Source of the DNA: Anarhynchus alexandrinus
Lineage: Eukaryota; Chordata; Aves; Charadriiformes; Charadriidae
NCBI GenBank assembly: GCA_008711295.1
Contig: VUYV01000190.1
Location: 843,537 to 907,536, forward strand
Reading direction: 5' to 3'
DNA length: 64,000 nucleotides
Part shown: positions 14,376 through 25,581 of the stretch, one piece after another
How positions within the stretch are numbered: the first letter of the stretch is position 1
Layout: each line of letters starts with the position of its first letter
Notes under the pieces: model-generated
The model's database searches: none
The model's input: only the letters and a program-made list of their open reading frames with translations
What the model was told of the DNA's origin: nothing
Translations under genes and position numbers: made by a program

Positions 14376-16669
14376 GAAAAGCTACAGCCAAATAGAAAGG
14401 AGGAAAATAAATGTTCATTTGATTAGCCTTCTAATGGAAATTAGCTTAATGGTCCAAAGTTAGAAGTACAGACGTTAAAGACCTTGGCTTGTTCTACACA
14501 TGAAAGGCATAATGCTGCAACTGGGGTGATTCTTCACTCAAAATATTTCTCTTCGTGCCATCCCTCGGTGCTTTCCTCAGTACATTACCCAGCTGTAATG
14601 TTGTCTCCCTTTTGTGTCATTATTTCTCTTTCCTTTTGGGAATAACTATAAGGGTAAAACGAAACTTTCCAAAACCAAGACAGTAAGTAGACACAGTGTT
14701 GCTGAGAAAGTCCCTCAAGCCACCCTTGGATCTGACTCGCCTTTCACCCAGCTAGTGACCATGAACACCCACGTCAAGGTGGGCTGTGGGCTAACCCACC
14801 GCTGGGCGCTCTCTGGGCACCTGCCCGAGAACCAGCCGTGCAGGCAGGAGGGGGCCTGTTTGGCACCTCATCCTTGTACATGTTCTCAAAACCACCTGTT
14901 GAATGCTGCCTACAGCTAGCCAGGTGGATGGGGGCAACACTGCCACTGCTCTTCCTCTGCTGGGATGGCAGGACAACCTCCTGGTGCAGACAAGACCCTG
15001 CTCCAAGCTACAGTCTCATTACCGTAGACAGCTATCAACTATACCATGCATGTATGCAGCTACATTCCACGTATCTTCAACTAATTCTTTTCTTAGTCAC
15101 TCAACTTAAAGAAATAGAAACTAAAACCATATTTGTAGGGATGCTTAGTCATCTGGGAATTCATTACATGTGGTTCAGAAGCAGAAGGAGAGTCTTTTTC
15201 CTTTTTTATTTTTATCAAAATGATTTAAAACAGAAAAGTTGCAATGATGAATAAAACCTAGGTTTAAATGACAATTACATCTGAAACACAGTCTAGTATT
15301 GACACCATTTTCTGAAATGCCTAGGTATTTATTTTTCCTTTGTTTCAAGGCAAGTTGACAGAACAAAAATATAATTATTAAGTTTATTGATTTTCTTAAA
15401 CGGAATGAAACTCCACTTATTGTCATCACTTCTGAATTTTACCTAGTAGGGCAGATCATCAACTATTCCACCCTATTTTATACATTTTTTGCTCTGTAGA
15501 AGAGTATTTACAGCTGCAGAAGGTACTTGTCACATTGTTTGGTTTTAGGGCACTGGCAAAGATGGCTTTGAATCTGTGTTGTGTCTCCAACAGACAGGAC
15601 TCCAAAAGGTAATGGTGTGTGGGAGAAACAAGAAATAATGCATCGGACTTACTCTTGCTTTGGCTTCAGGGTGTTTGTGCTACTAAGGCCAATGAACTGA
15701 ACACAAGTTTTAATCTAGAGTGTGAATGTGGATCTGTGGGAGTCTGTGACTTGTTTCATTGATTTCAGTGATGGCAGGATTTCTTCCACTATGCTTAAAT
15801 ATAAAACGCGAAAAGCAGTGTGCAGAAAAGAAAGTAGAACTACGGAGACGTGATGTATTGTACGGACCCGTAGTTCACCTCCTCAGCCAGCTGAGATGAG
15901 AATTTATTTTACCTTGCGGTTGTGCTAGCCTGCTGGAAGAACTGTTGTTTGTATCTAGAAATATACACAGCAACATAAGCTTTGACGTTTGCAGGTTTCT
16001 AGGCAAGAATAAATAGAAAACTGAGCCTGCTAGCATGCTAAGCAGCTACTAAAACGCTCCTGTGCAGGCTGTGGTTCAACAGAGAAGGCTCTTTGGATTC
16101 CTGCTTGGCTTGGACCGGGTTGTTGTACAGAGCTGCACTTTCAGTCTCATCCATTTATTTTCTTTCAGTGACATAATGCTTCTGAAAGGTGTGGGAATAT
16201 CAGTCCGAGAAAATTAAGTCCCTCATCTACCCCTTGCAGATTAACAACAGCATAGACAAGAGCTCCTTGGAGGGACAACCTCTGTGAGCAGATAGCTCAG
16301 ACCTTGCATTTTTTTTGCCGTTGAATTCCCCGGTGGGCTTGTATCAGGGACAAATTTGGTAGATGAATACATTTATTGGTATCACCTCTGATGCATTCCT
16401 TGCCAGCTGACATCACGAGTGCAATTCGGGAGGGTGGGAAGCTGACCAGCGATGGTAAGACCTGGAGCTGTCTGCTACATCTGCATGTGCGTGCGGAGAG
16501 AGAGGGGGAGCGAGGGCAAGGGGAGGGCAGGAAAGCATGAATAACTTGCTTTTACTGCTGAGCACTGCTCTAAACCTAAGCAAGGCTCCCTCCCCAAAAC
16601 CCTCTTATTGAGGCCCTGACTTCAGTGTTAATAAAGAACGGTATTACCTTAAGATAACTCACACGCATG

Positions 16670-17230
16670 AGTGGCCTCGAAGCCCCGATGGAGCACAGAC
16701 AAGGCACTTGTGTGCTACCGGGAGGAAAGGAGGCAGCTCTGCCCGAGCCCACACCGGGCCCGGGAGCCGGGCTGAAAGCGCTGCTGTTATTTCACCGGAG
16801 AGATCTGTGAGTTACTCTGAGGTAAAATTGCCTTTTTCTTAGCAAGACGGTGGAGGCTTAAGACTCTAAATCCTGCATTACTTGAATCAATAAGCCTTGC
16901 AGTCACTGAAAAGAGTATCACTGACAGGGCTAAAACCGCGTAATCTCCCGTCTCCCCGGTGTTGACGGCTGCGTTCCCACAGCGTCCGTGGGAAATACCA
17001 TTATCCCCATTACGCAGAGAGCAGCCGAGACACAGACGAGCCAGACTACGTCCGCACCGCAGCGACAGACACTTGTGCGAACATCTCTGAGCCATCCTGG
17101 GCACTGCCATCGTGCAGAGCCCCATAGACCCCAAAAACTCAGGACCCTGCTGCCCGAGCCCCTGTCCCACCGCAAAGGCAGGTTGGAAACACCGCCCATG
17201 GAGAGGGCTGGTGAAGACAGCCAGTGTCAA
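16670..17230. promoter_or_regulatory. CpG-dense patch about 5 kb upstream of CYTL1
   Basis: By count there are about ten CpG in 16674-16800 and about seventeen in 16930-17140, against an AT-rich, CpG-poor background. This could be a small or decayed CpG island and thus a promoter or enhancer. A 182-codon minus-strand frame over it (16787-17335) has no family resemblance and is probably a by-product of the GC content. No STK32B start (MGGNHSH-like) was found on the minus strand here. Confidence 0.35.
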
Positions 17231-20200
17231 TGATTCGGTCGCTGGTCCGAGGCAGTACAAGGAAATTACTCCTGTTCCCCAGCCCCGCTGGGCTGTCCTG
17301 TCTCTGTCCTGGACCACAGGACTCCCCATTTCCATATGTTTTCCTGCAGGGAATGTGCCCAGTGCCAGGTTCGTGCTGGCAAGACCTCCAGATTTCAGAA
17401 CATCTTGTTTCTTTTTCTGACCCAGATGGCTTAGCTGCTTCTATAACCATTTTATCTAAGAACAGGCTTTTGAGCAGTAACATCTGTTTCCTCAATATAT
17501 ATGCAAATTTTTAAAAATAACAACAGCAGTGTAGAAAAACGAAGCCCGTACCACTGAGTAAGCAAAGAGTACTTCTGCTTAACTCTCACGGGGACACGGC
17601 CTTGCAACACCAGCCCAGCGACAAGTCCTGCCTGCCTTGTCCATTGCCCATTGTGAGGCCAAGCCAAGCAGATCGCCAGCAGAGGCTTATTGCTAGCATG
17701 AAAGAGAAAAGGAGACATGTGGGATTACCCCAGCTTCAAATGCAGGCACCTTGTGCTGCCATACCCCTCTTCCCTTCTGTACCGGGGCAGCTGGCAGCGT
17801 TGCGTACCAGCAACCCCAAGACGCAGGGCAACGTGTGAGGCTGCACAACCCCTATCTCAAAATTCAGTGCTGATGTCGACAAAAAGGCTCAGCAAAGTGC
17901 ACTGTTGCACGGTGAGGAAAAACATGACAACCAGGCAAGACCTTAACCAAAAAGCCTGTGAACACCTCTTTTGGGCTGAGATAGAAGCTTGCAGGGCAGT
18001 TTAGCTCTGCTCTGAAGCAAGAAGTGGCACCTTTGCCACAACAGCCAGCTGAGTCACGGGGCTTTGAATCGCGTCTTAGATACACAGGGCTTTCTCTGTA
18101 AAGTGCTGGTTTACTTTCCTTTTCCTATTTTTCAATATAATCAGGAGCTCATTTCATAAGGTGTCTCTTGGCAGCCCCCGACTATTTTAAAATAAACACT
18201 TTCATCAAACAAGTGGATTTTGGTATTAGGAAGTCAGAAACTTGAAAGAGCTTTTGTCAAAAGTTGGTGGAGGCCCTGGTAGACTGTTCAAACATGGGAG
18301 GAATTCCTGCCTGCATAGTGAGTCCTTTGACTTTTAGAAAAATATTATTGTTTGAGTTTTCATAACTTGGAAGCAAAAGGACAACATAGCTCAAAAATAT
18401 TTTAAAAAATATATACACAGTTATGTCATGATAAGCTTCTAATTTTCCTCTCGGCTCATGTGTCTGCTTTTGCTATGGAATTTTCCTTATAAAAGAAAAA
18501 ATAAATGCACTGTAAATAGCACTCAGGGCTATAGTGACATCATCAGCCTCAAGAGTTGATGCAAAACTCATAGTGTGTGTGCCCTGAGCCCTCAGAGCCC
18601 TCATATGCTCACTGAATTGAGAAGTACGGTAAAGAAGTGTCTGTGGTGGAGATGTCCGTGTCATGATGATCGTCACAGAAATGGCGGTACTGACTGACTC
18701 CTGCTGTGCTCCCTTCTAATGCCCGAGCACTGTCCCACTGACTGGGAGAGCTGTAAATAGCAGCCTCTCCATAGAGGTAATCCTTAGGCGAGTTTTGACT
18801 CTAACATATTTTGATCTTTGCCCCTTCCCTTCCTGTAGCTCTAAAGGCTATTTCCATGTCGATTTTGAATATTGCCTCTAAGATGCTGTTAGCCTCTATG
18901 AAGAACAGCTTGTGTCTTCCTGTTAAAGACCTTCTCTGCCCAAGGCAGGATATGCACCAGAATTAGTAAGTGGCTTTTGCATAAGCGACTGGATAAAAAC
19001 AGTCACTGAAAAGAGAGTCTGGAGTTTTGTGGGCTTTGGTAACTGTGTAGCTGGTTCAGAGTTGTGCCTTAGACTGAAAGGACTCCCAGTGCCTGGTGTC
19101 ATTAGCAAGTTCTCCTGAAGCTACCGGTGAGCTTCTTAGAGGAAAAGAAGTTATTTGCTCATATCTGGACCATAAATTGAATGTATTCAGAGCTCAAGGA
19201 TAATCTTGCTGATGAGCTACAAACTGAAAACAACTGAGAAGAGAGTGTTTGTCTTTGTTGAACTGAGTTGCATATTCTGCATGCTGAGATGTGCAGAAGT
19301 GCTGATGAGCTAGTAGACATTGGAAAATATCCATCTGGGTTAGAGTCAACTATGCATGTAATCTGGCCCAGGGAGGAGATTTAGGTGAGGAAATTAAGCT
19401 GCGCCTCTCCCTTTTTTTTCTGAAAAAAAGAAATCCTTTCTTCCTAGTATTTCTGAGGGTAGCTCATTTTTTAACTATTGGAGTAGACGTCCATCACAGG
19501 TGGCTTTCTCTGAGTTAGTTTATATGAGACCAAAGAGAAACCATAAGGCAGGAATACTGCAACTGAGCAAAAACTTCAGAGCAAATTACTTCAGCAATTC
19601 TTCCCTGTCACAAAGCAGAGAGTAATTTTTTTAATTGATTAAATGTTTTGTTGAAGCCTTTGCTTTGCTTTCTGGGCCAAGAGGAGCTTGTCACTGCATT
19701 TCCCTGTTCTGCAGAAGAAACTCAATGGGTGGATCATTTCCCTGCCTGTTGGTGGCAAAGCATCTCTGCAAGTGTGCAAAGCTGAGAAAATCTCACTTCT
19801 TAGGACAAAAGATGTGGGTATGCAGGCTGCAAGTGTGGGGCCAAGCAGACTTCAAGTGCAAAGGCATGAACGGTGGGTGGCAGTCCTTTCCTCCCCCTTC
19901 CCTTTGTCACTACTTCAGAACATGGCCATCCAACCCAACACCCTACACCTTCAGAAACTGAGAAAGAAATTAATTCCAGGTCTCCCACTTTGGGGGCAAA
20001 AATCATAAGCCTGCATTGCTATGCAAGTGCTGGGTGCTTCCTCCTCTGGATGTCTTCTTGGAGCTGAGGGCTGTGACTGCAATAGGTGACATTCAGCACT
20101 TATGCCAGGCTCCCTCAGACAGGACTACTGAGTGAGGCTTCTGTGGCATGGGGCTTGCACCCTGACTTGGGAGAAAGGGTATTGCATTAGGCTATAGGAA

Positions 20201-22141
20201 GCTGCATGGTTGCCCCTCTGGGTCCAGGCAACCAATGTATAGCTCAGTTCATAATATAATTCCAAATCAGTGTTGTCACCTTTAGCTTTATCCCATCATA
20301 AAGAGATATTTTTAAATAGCTTTCAACTGCGTGAATATGGCCAGGACACAGGACTTTGAGAGTTGTTTTGCTGGTGTTTCATGTGGTACAAAGAGTCGCC
20401 GTGAGGCCATGTTTGTCACAGTCACTTTGACATCTAACTGTCATTTAGAACATGATCCATAGCATTTAATTGTTGTTTGAAATGGAGTCATCACTGTAGG
20501 CTTAATATAGGTAAAATATCGAGAAAAAGACTATTGCTTGCACTTTAAAATAAAAAGAAAGGCAAATGCTTCATTTTGAAGACAACCTTTAGCAGCAGCT
20601 GGATTGCTGACTTCTTGTACTGGGAGAGCATTTATGCTGTTCAGAAGACTACTCTTCTGGCAGAGCAACTGCATTTTAGCAGCTCGCCAAACGAGAATGT
20701 GATAGAAGGATAATATTTCACTCCTACCCTCAGCTACTCTTTACAGTAATGAGATGGTGATTAAGAGTCTGTTTCTTTACCAGCAAGGCTCACAGTAAGT
20801 AGCATCTTTTCCTTGGACGTGCACTAGGTAGTTGTGTTTAGATCTATGACCCAGCTGCTTGGGGCCATCTGAGAAGGTTTCCTGTCTTCCTCTGGCCTCT
20901 TCATTCACTTGTCTAGGCAAATCCCTTTCCTGAAAATAAGACCCAGCAACCCATTTGCTAAGGTCAGTCCTAAATTCCCCACAGCCAGGACTCCCAATGT
21001 TTCTTTCCTCTCCAAGTATCTACCACTTTAACTTTCAGGAGCACATCATGTTACTAAACCAATTGTTCTTTATGAAAGTAAAGCAATGTATAATGAGACA
21101 GTATTATGCAGCTCTCTTTCCCTATTTCCTCCAGGCGTTTTGGTGGATTTAAGTCAGAGTCCTCTGCAACATATAGAATACTACTTTTTCCCCAAAACTG
21201 TTTTTCAAGACTCTGATTTTCTCTCTAAAATGGCTGGTGGGAAGCCCCTTTCTTTTAGAGGTGTTCAGTCATTTCCTCTTCTACCACCTTCAGATGAGAC
21301 TTCCCAGTCTACTGCAACGCCAGGAGATTATAGTACTTCATCAGATTCTGTACTATTTTGGTTAATAACTAGCTAGAACCTGATATTGAAAGGCGGCGTG
21401 GCAGGGTTTCTTGGCAGGGGGGAGATAACTTGTGAAACAACCAGTTCTTCATTCAAGGGTACCTCCATTTTACAGGACAATTAACATGTAAGAGCAACAT
21501 ATGTTCAGCCTCACACCTGCATACCAGCATCTGGATTTCTCAGCTCCGTCTGGCATCTAATAAAAGAACAGAGCCTCATAAATTCAGCTCAGAAAGCAAA
21601 ATAGTTTTTATACATTTATGACAGCCATACAGAGATGTATTCATTCTGTTTGAGACCACAAATGTGTAAATACACTGGTCTCCCCAAGCAGCCATAGCAA
21701 GCACTGTTGTTTTGATTAAGAAGTTGTGAGCATCTACATAGGTTAAAAGAGAAAATGATAGTAGACCTGGGAGGTTTCCTTTATAGCGGTAACCTTTCAG
21801 ACCTGCTAAGGATGATAAGCAAGTCTGATTGGTACTGCCAACATATGACACCAGTCCTGGAAGGATTTCTCTCTATCTGTAGTCCCACAGCTGTACATTA
21901 TGTTCTCAAGAAAGAAGCATATGTGTCAAAGCACATACAGGATCAGGGCCTACAACACTTTGATAACCCTGTGCTGTTTCTTACATGTATTTGGGTTGCT
22001 TGAGGTGCTCACTAGGTTGTTTTATTTCTGGAATGAAAAGTGCCAGTAGTGTTTGTTTTCGTTACCCTCATTCCCTTCTTTCCCTGCTCTGGCAGGAAAG
22101 TGCCGGCAGCTCTGCCTCATAGGTCGGCAGGAAATTTAAAA
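17231..22141. other. CYTL1 upstream region, no gene recognised
   Basis: No protein-kinase motif (HRD, DFN/DFG, glycine loop) appears in any frame, so no STK32B exon is visible. An octamer-type ATGCAAAT lies at 17501-17508. No mobile element is recognised in the 5 kb before the promoter. Confidence 0.6.
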
Positions 22142-22319
22142 CAGCAGCAAACTGCTGCTCGGACCACCCCCAGACTTTTTTTTCCCCCGTTGGTGCAGGA
22201 GACTATTTAATTGGGGGCTGACTTGTCAAACTTACTCACTGACGCTTACCAGTAGCTGCCTGACCACTAACAGGGACTTTTTTTCCTCCCTGCCTCCTCG
22301 TCTGGACAAGCTCCCCACA
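22142..22319 (+). promoter_or_regulatory. CYTL1: Probable CYTL1 core promoter and 5' UTR
   Basis: TATTTAA at 22204-22210 is a plausible TATA-like box. A CA start site near 22238 would lie about 30 nt downstream and leave a 5' UTR of roughly 80 nt with no upstream ATG. Just upstream, CAGCAG-CAAA-CTGCTG at 22142-22157 is a perfect 6-bp inverted repeat containing E-box-like halves. The start site is inferred from spacing only. Confidence 0.5.
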
Positions 22320-22463
22320 ATGAAGATGCTTCTGAGCCTGATTGCTCTGCTCTCTGCTGCCCTGTTAGCCAACGCGGCCCCTCCAACTTGCTACTCAAGG
22401 GTGTTGTCTCTGAGCAAGGAAATCACGGAGTCTTTTAAGGAGTTACAGACCTCCAAAGTTGTG
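22320..22463 (+). CDS. CYTL1: CYTL1 coding exon 1
   Basis: This exon encodes residues 1-48: the signal peptide, the conserved PPTCYSR with the first cysteine, and a charged helix (SLSKEITESFKEL). The donor is GTG|GTGAGT at 22464. An earlier GT two codons upstream would be a poorer consensus and would delete a codon. Intron 1 is only 107 nt, and reading straight through it stays open to a TAA at 22617. Confidence 0.93.
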
Positions 22464-24363
22464 GTGAGTCGACCTAAAAACTACTCCTGCAAAAACGCTG
22501 CGGGTTGCTTGCTTTTGACCCAAGTTTCTCTCAAAACAAAATTGCAACGGGTCTTTCTTCTTTCCTGCAGGACTCATGTGTGGAGACACTGCCCAGGCTG
22601 TACTTGGACATACATGTAAGTTTTCACACTTCTTTCTTACCTCTGAGAAGTAAAAGCAGTTAATGAAAAGAGAGGAAAACCCTTAAGATTGTACCCCAGA
22701 AGACTGGTTTGAAACAAATTTTTAAAAGCTTAATTAACTAGAGAGATAACTGACCAAAAAAAAAAAAAAAAGTGATTTTGAACCTTATTAAAATCCCTAT
22801 GGAGCTTCTGAGATTTTATTTCGTTAAAAATTCAAAAATTATTAAATCAATATTTTGAAGTAATTACCTTTTGTACATTATTAATTTATTGTGACAGAGC
22901 TTTTTCAGAAGTTAAATATGTGCAACCAAACTTTGAATAATATTTTAAAAGAATAAATGCAGAATAAACTTTCTTCACTTAATAAATCTACTTCCTTTTA
23001 TATCATGAGTGGCCTCTGGCACTGCAGCTTTAATAAAAAGAAGTGCAGGAATAGCCTGCTGGCTTTTCCCATTTTACATAGCCACTTGTTGAATCCAGAA
23101 AGAAAAAGTATGCCTGAGGATATGGAAGTGTGATACTGAGAAAAGACAGCAGTAGTCCTCTCCTGGCAAAGACAAAATAGCCTTCTGCACACATAGTTTA
23201 TGTTGTAGTGTTCTGCCCTGGGATATCCGAGGTATTTTGCTTCTTTTCCCAGTGCTCCACTGAGGAACTAAAAAGTAGAAAATACCAGACAAAGCAAGAG
23301 ATGTCTGACACTTTTTGCCAAAGGCAACTACACCATCAAATCTTGCAAGTCAGGACCCTCCAGATCCCAATTCCAGAGTTGCCAGTGCCTCGCTCCATTG
23401 CTAAGACCAAGCGATGTGAATCCAGTGCCTCAGTTTCCCTTGCTTTAAAGCAAAAGCTGGGACATTTATTCACCTGCTTCACAAGGACATTGTGAAACTC
23501 ATGTTGGCTATGCTTTATTTTGATAATGCAAAGTCTGAGGTAAAAATGATGGAAAAAAGTTTGCCTGGTGCTCACAGTATTGCCTGTAGTACAGGAACAG
23601 ATGAATCATGCCTGTGAGATCTTGATAATCTGTTCACCAGCTACATCAGGTGCTCTCTTAAAAGGGAGACAGTGCACCTATTCTGTAGGTAACTCCACCT
23701 ACTACAGGAGCAATTTGGTTATATTGGCACTGCTATCTCCTAAAGCACGTGGGAAAGAAGCTGGCAGACAAACACTGCACCTATGCACTTTTCCAAACTC
23801 TTATTTGGACCAAACATCTTTGTTATGAAATATTGATGGTGAATTTTGATAACTAAAGGTTACATAGATTACACTTACATAGAGGCAGGAATTCAAGGTT
23901 CCCACAGAGGCAGTAAGAATTTTCTAAGTGGTGGACGAGAAACATAAATCTGTGTTTGTTCAGGGTTGCACATACCTCTTTTGCGTGCTTTGCAGAATTA
24001 CTGTGTGTTGGCAAAACTCCGTGATTTTGTGGCTTACCCCAGATGTGAGAGAGTGGTTGAAGTGAGTGAGCTGAAGGAAAAAGCCCGGAGCCTGTACACC
24101 ATCATGATCTCCTACTGCAGAAGGGTAGGTCAAGATCCACCAACAGGGACATAGTCTCTGCTTTTAGCACTCTCTGTCTCAGCCCTGTCCCCTGACCAGC
24201 AAAACTGGTCAGCTTTCAACATTGTGATATCTTCTGCCTTCCTTGTTATAAATGTGAGCCTTCTCTTTTGTTTCTCCAGGACCTGGTGTTCCTCACCGAT
24301 GACTGTAGTGCTCTGGAAAATCCTATTCTGCCTCCTATTGAGCCCTCCATCATTGAGAGCTAA
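22320..24363 (+). CDS. CYTL1: Cytokine-like protein 1 (CYTL1), four coding exons
   Basis: Joining 22320-22463, 22571-22615, 23996-24124 and 24280-24363 gives a 133-residue secreted protein; human CYTL1 is 136. Every intron is GT-AG and phase 0. Residues 1-20 form a hydrophobic signal peptide (MKMLLSLIALL then LANA), followed by PPTCYSR as in the mammalian protein. Blocks RLYLDIHNYCVL, KLRDFVA, LYTIM and CRRDLVFL recalled from human CYTL1 are all present. Six cysteines fall at 24, 51, 66, 80, 104 and 115, suited to three disulfides. The family is a small secreted, probably helical cytokine-like factor of cartilage and CD34+ cells; a chemokine-like fold and CCR2 binding have been proposed but are not shown by the sequence. 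The start has A at -3 and is the first ATG before the signal peptide; Met3 is an alternative. The last nine residues (PIEPSIIES) are acidic, unlike the basic human tail. Identification is very secure. Confidence 0.95.
22571..22615 (+). CDS. CYTL1: CYTL1 coding exon 2 (45 nt micro-exon)
   Basis: The acceptor TTTCCTGCAG ends at 22570 and the donor GTAAGT starts at 22616. The exon encodes DSCVETLPRLYLDIH, residues 49-63, with the second cysteine. It aligns to the human EPCVRYLPRLYLDIH segment, which fixes both boundaries. It is too short to be found without homology. Confidence 0.93.
23425..23545 (+). repeat. Ancient SINE-like remnant in CYTL1 intron 2
   Basis: GTGCCTCAGTTTCCC, then an A-rich/GG stretch, then CTTCACAAGGACATTGTGA and a TATGCTTTAT tail follow the order of the 3' half of old tRNA-derived amniote SINEs (MIR/CORE-SINE type: CCTCAGTTTCCC, AAAATGGG, CTCACAGGG-TTGTGAGG). 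It is heavily diverged. The subfamily cannot be set by eye. Confidence 0.45.
23996..24124 (+). CDS. CYTL1: CYTL1 coding exon 3
   Basis: The acceptor TTTGCAG ends at 23995 and the donor GTAGGT begins at 24125. This exon encodes residues 64-106, starting NYCVLAKLRDFVAYPRC and ending YTIMISYCRR, with cysteines 66, 80 and 104. It holds the best conserved core of the family. Confidence 0.94.
24280..24363 (+). CDS. CYTL1: CYTL1 coding exon 4 and stop
   Basis: The acceptor TTTCTCCAG ends at 24279 after a 155-nt intron. The exon encodes residues 107-133: DLVFLTDDCSALENPI with the last cysteine (115), then a proline- and acid-rich tail ending IES before TAA at 24361. The first half matches human DLVFLLDDCNALEYPI; the tail does not. 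Confidence 0.93.
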   Translation, partial: DLVFLTDDCSALENPILPPIEPSIIES

Positions 24364-24955
24364 AATGGGGTCAACGCAAAAGTTGTACCTGGGAAATTTT
24401 CAAGGAGACGAAGAGTCAGAATATGTATACACATTCAACTACAACATAAACAACTAAGATTTTTTCCAAACACACTAGCAATATTATCTCAGACCTACCC
24501 ATTTTTCTCCGCCTTGGCAGGAAATGAACTGCATGCCTTGCATACCTACTGAGCTGCTAGGGGAACTGCAGTTAGAGAGCATTTCTTCATTTGGCAAGGT
24601 ATGATATTTCAGCTTAGCCAAATGTATAAAGTATGTTTTGTTTAAACACTAGATACTAGATTATTTTTTTTTACTCTTTCATTAATAACTCAATTCATAA
24701 AAAGAAAATACGTTATGATCAATATTCTATCCTGACTTAGCAGTTCTTCTTTTATTAGATGGGCACGGAAGGGACCATATTTGTTTTTCTTAAAGTGATT
24801 GATAAGAAAAGTGTAACTCTGTACTGGCAGATGTCTCTCTACCTGTATAGCTCATATATATATATGCTGATAGTTTTTGATGTCAGACTTGTAAGAATAG
24901 AGGTGAAAGTAACCTGTCTGTGTGGAAAACTTAATAAAAACAGCCCTCTAACCCA
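24364..24955 (+). other. CYTL1: CYTL1 3' UTR (inferred extent)
   Basis: Sequence from the stop codon to the only AATAAA downstream of it, about 590 nt and AT-rich. Small open frames here are read-throughs without family resemblance. The right end is estimated from the poly(A) signal. Confidence 0.6.
24933..24938 (+). terminator. CYTL1: Polyadenylation signal AATAAA of CYTL1
   Basis: A canonical hexamer 570 nt after the stop, followed about 25-45 nt later by a GU-rich stretch (GCTTGTGTTACATCATGTC), the usual layout of a vertebrate cleavage site. Cleavage is expected near 24950-24960. Confidence 0.65.
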
Positions 24956-25436
24956 AGATGCTTGTGTTACATCATGTCTTTCAAGATCAATCCAAAAGGT
25001 GTCATTCTTATAAACTTATTTTTCACAGTCACTTGCAAGTTGTTTTTCACAGCATAAGCCATCTTCAGCTTTGTTTCCATAGCAATGCAAACTTTGCTGT
25101 GTCTGCATGATTTGACAATGTCTAAGTTTCTACTGGAAGAATTTTTCCCTACTGCAAACAATTTCTTTGATGAAATTAGTGGATTTTTTAAAGTATGGTT
25201 TGTGTGTTGTGAGAATGTAAGTTGTGAAGCAGTGGCTCAGAAAGCCTATTAAGGGTTTGGACAGATTGTTAAGACACAGCCCATATACCGAGCTACTGAG
25301 ATTAATAAAATTTCCAGATAATAGTTCCAGAGCCATGGGTCTATGCAGTATGTGCAGAACATGAGGCCTTCACACCCAGCAGCTCTTTGATGCCAAGAAT
25401 AGAAAGGATCTTCCCCATATTCCCACTTCTCCCACT

Positions 25437-25581
25437 CCCATCCCTGGAGGTGTTCAAGGCCAGGCTGGACGTGGTCTTGGGCAACCTGGTCTAGCGGGAG
25501 GTGTCCCTGCCTATGGCAGGGGGGTTGGAACTCGATGATCTTCAAGGTTCTTTCCAACCTAAATCATTCTATGATTCTATG
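25437..25581 (+). mobile_element. CR1 LINE 3' fragment
   Basis: Starts at ATCCCTGGAGGTGTTCAAGG and runs through GGCCAGGCTGGACG and GGGTTGGAACTCGATGATCTTCAAGGTTC to the 3' end ATTCTATGATTCTATG. This is the untranslated end of an avian CR1, 5'-truncated as usual, about 480 bp beyond the CYTL1 poly(A) site and in the same orientation. Confidence 0.93.

Larger units (their letters stand above)
9854..16669. other. Intergenic DNA, no gene recognised
   Basis: Contains the AAAT and CAAA simple repeats and a short GT run near 11303-11330. GC rises locally at 12.34-12.55 kb and 14.75-14.9 kb, without a coding frame that resembles a known protein. There is a purine-rich GAGAGGGGG stretch near 16495-16525. 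Confidence 0.6.

Noticed and set aside
16990..17060. MIR-like phrase (ATTATCCCCATTACGCAGAG)
   Set aside because: Only a short stretch matches and the rest of the SINE is absent; not enough to call.
16787..17335. 182-codon minus-strand frame
   Set aside because: It lies over the CpG-dense patch, where stops are rarer, overlaps other frames on both strands and has no family resemblance. Its MGG start at 17199 in another frame was compared with STK32B (MGGNHSH) and does not match.
58..22141. STK32B exons expected upstream of CYTL1 by synteny
   Set aside because: No kinase motif or STK32B-like N-terminus was found in either strand; the gene probably starts outside the window.
22320..22619. A single-exon 99-residue secreted protein as the main gene product
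   Set aside because: The conserved CYTL1 core continues only after removal of the 107-nt intron with good GT-AG signals; the open read-through is listed as a possible isoform only.
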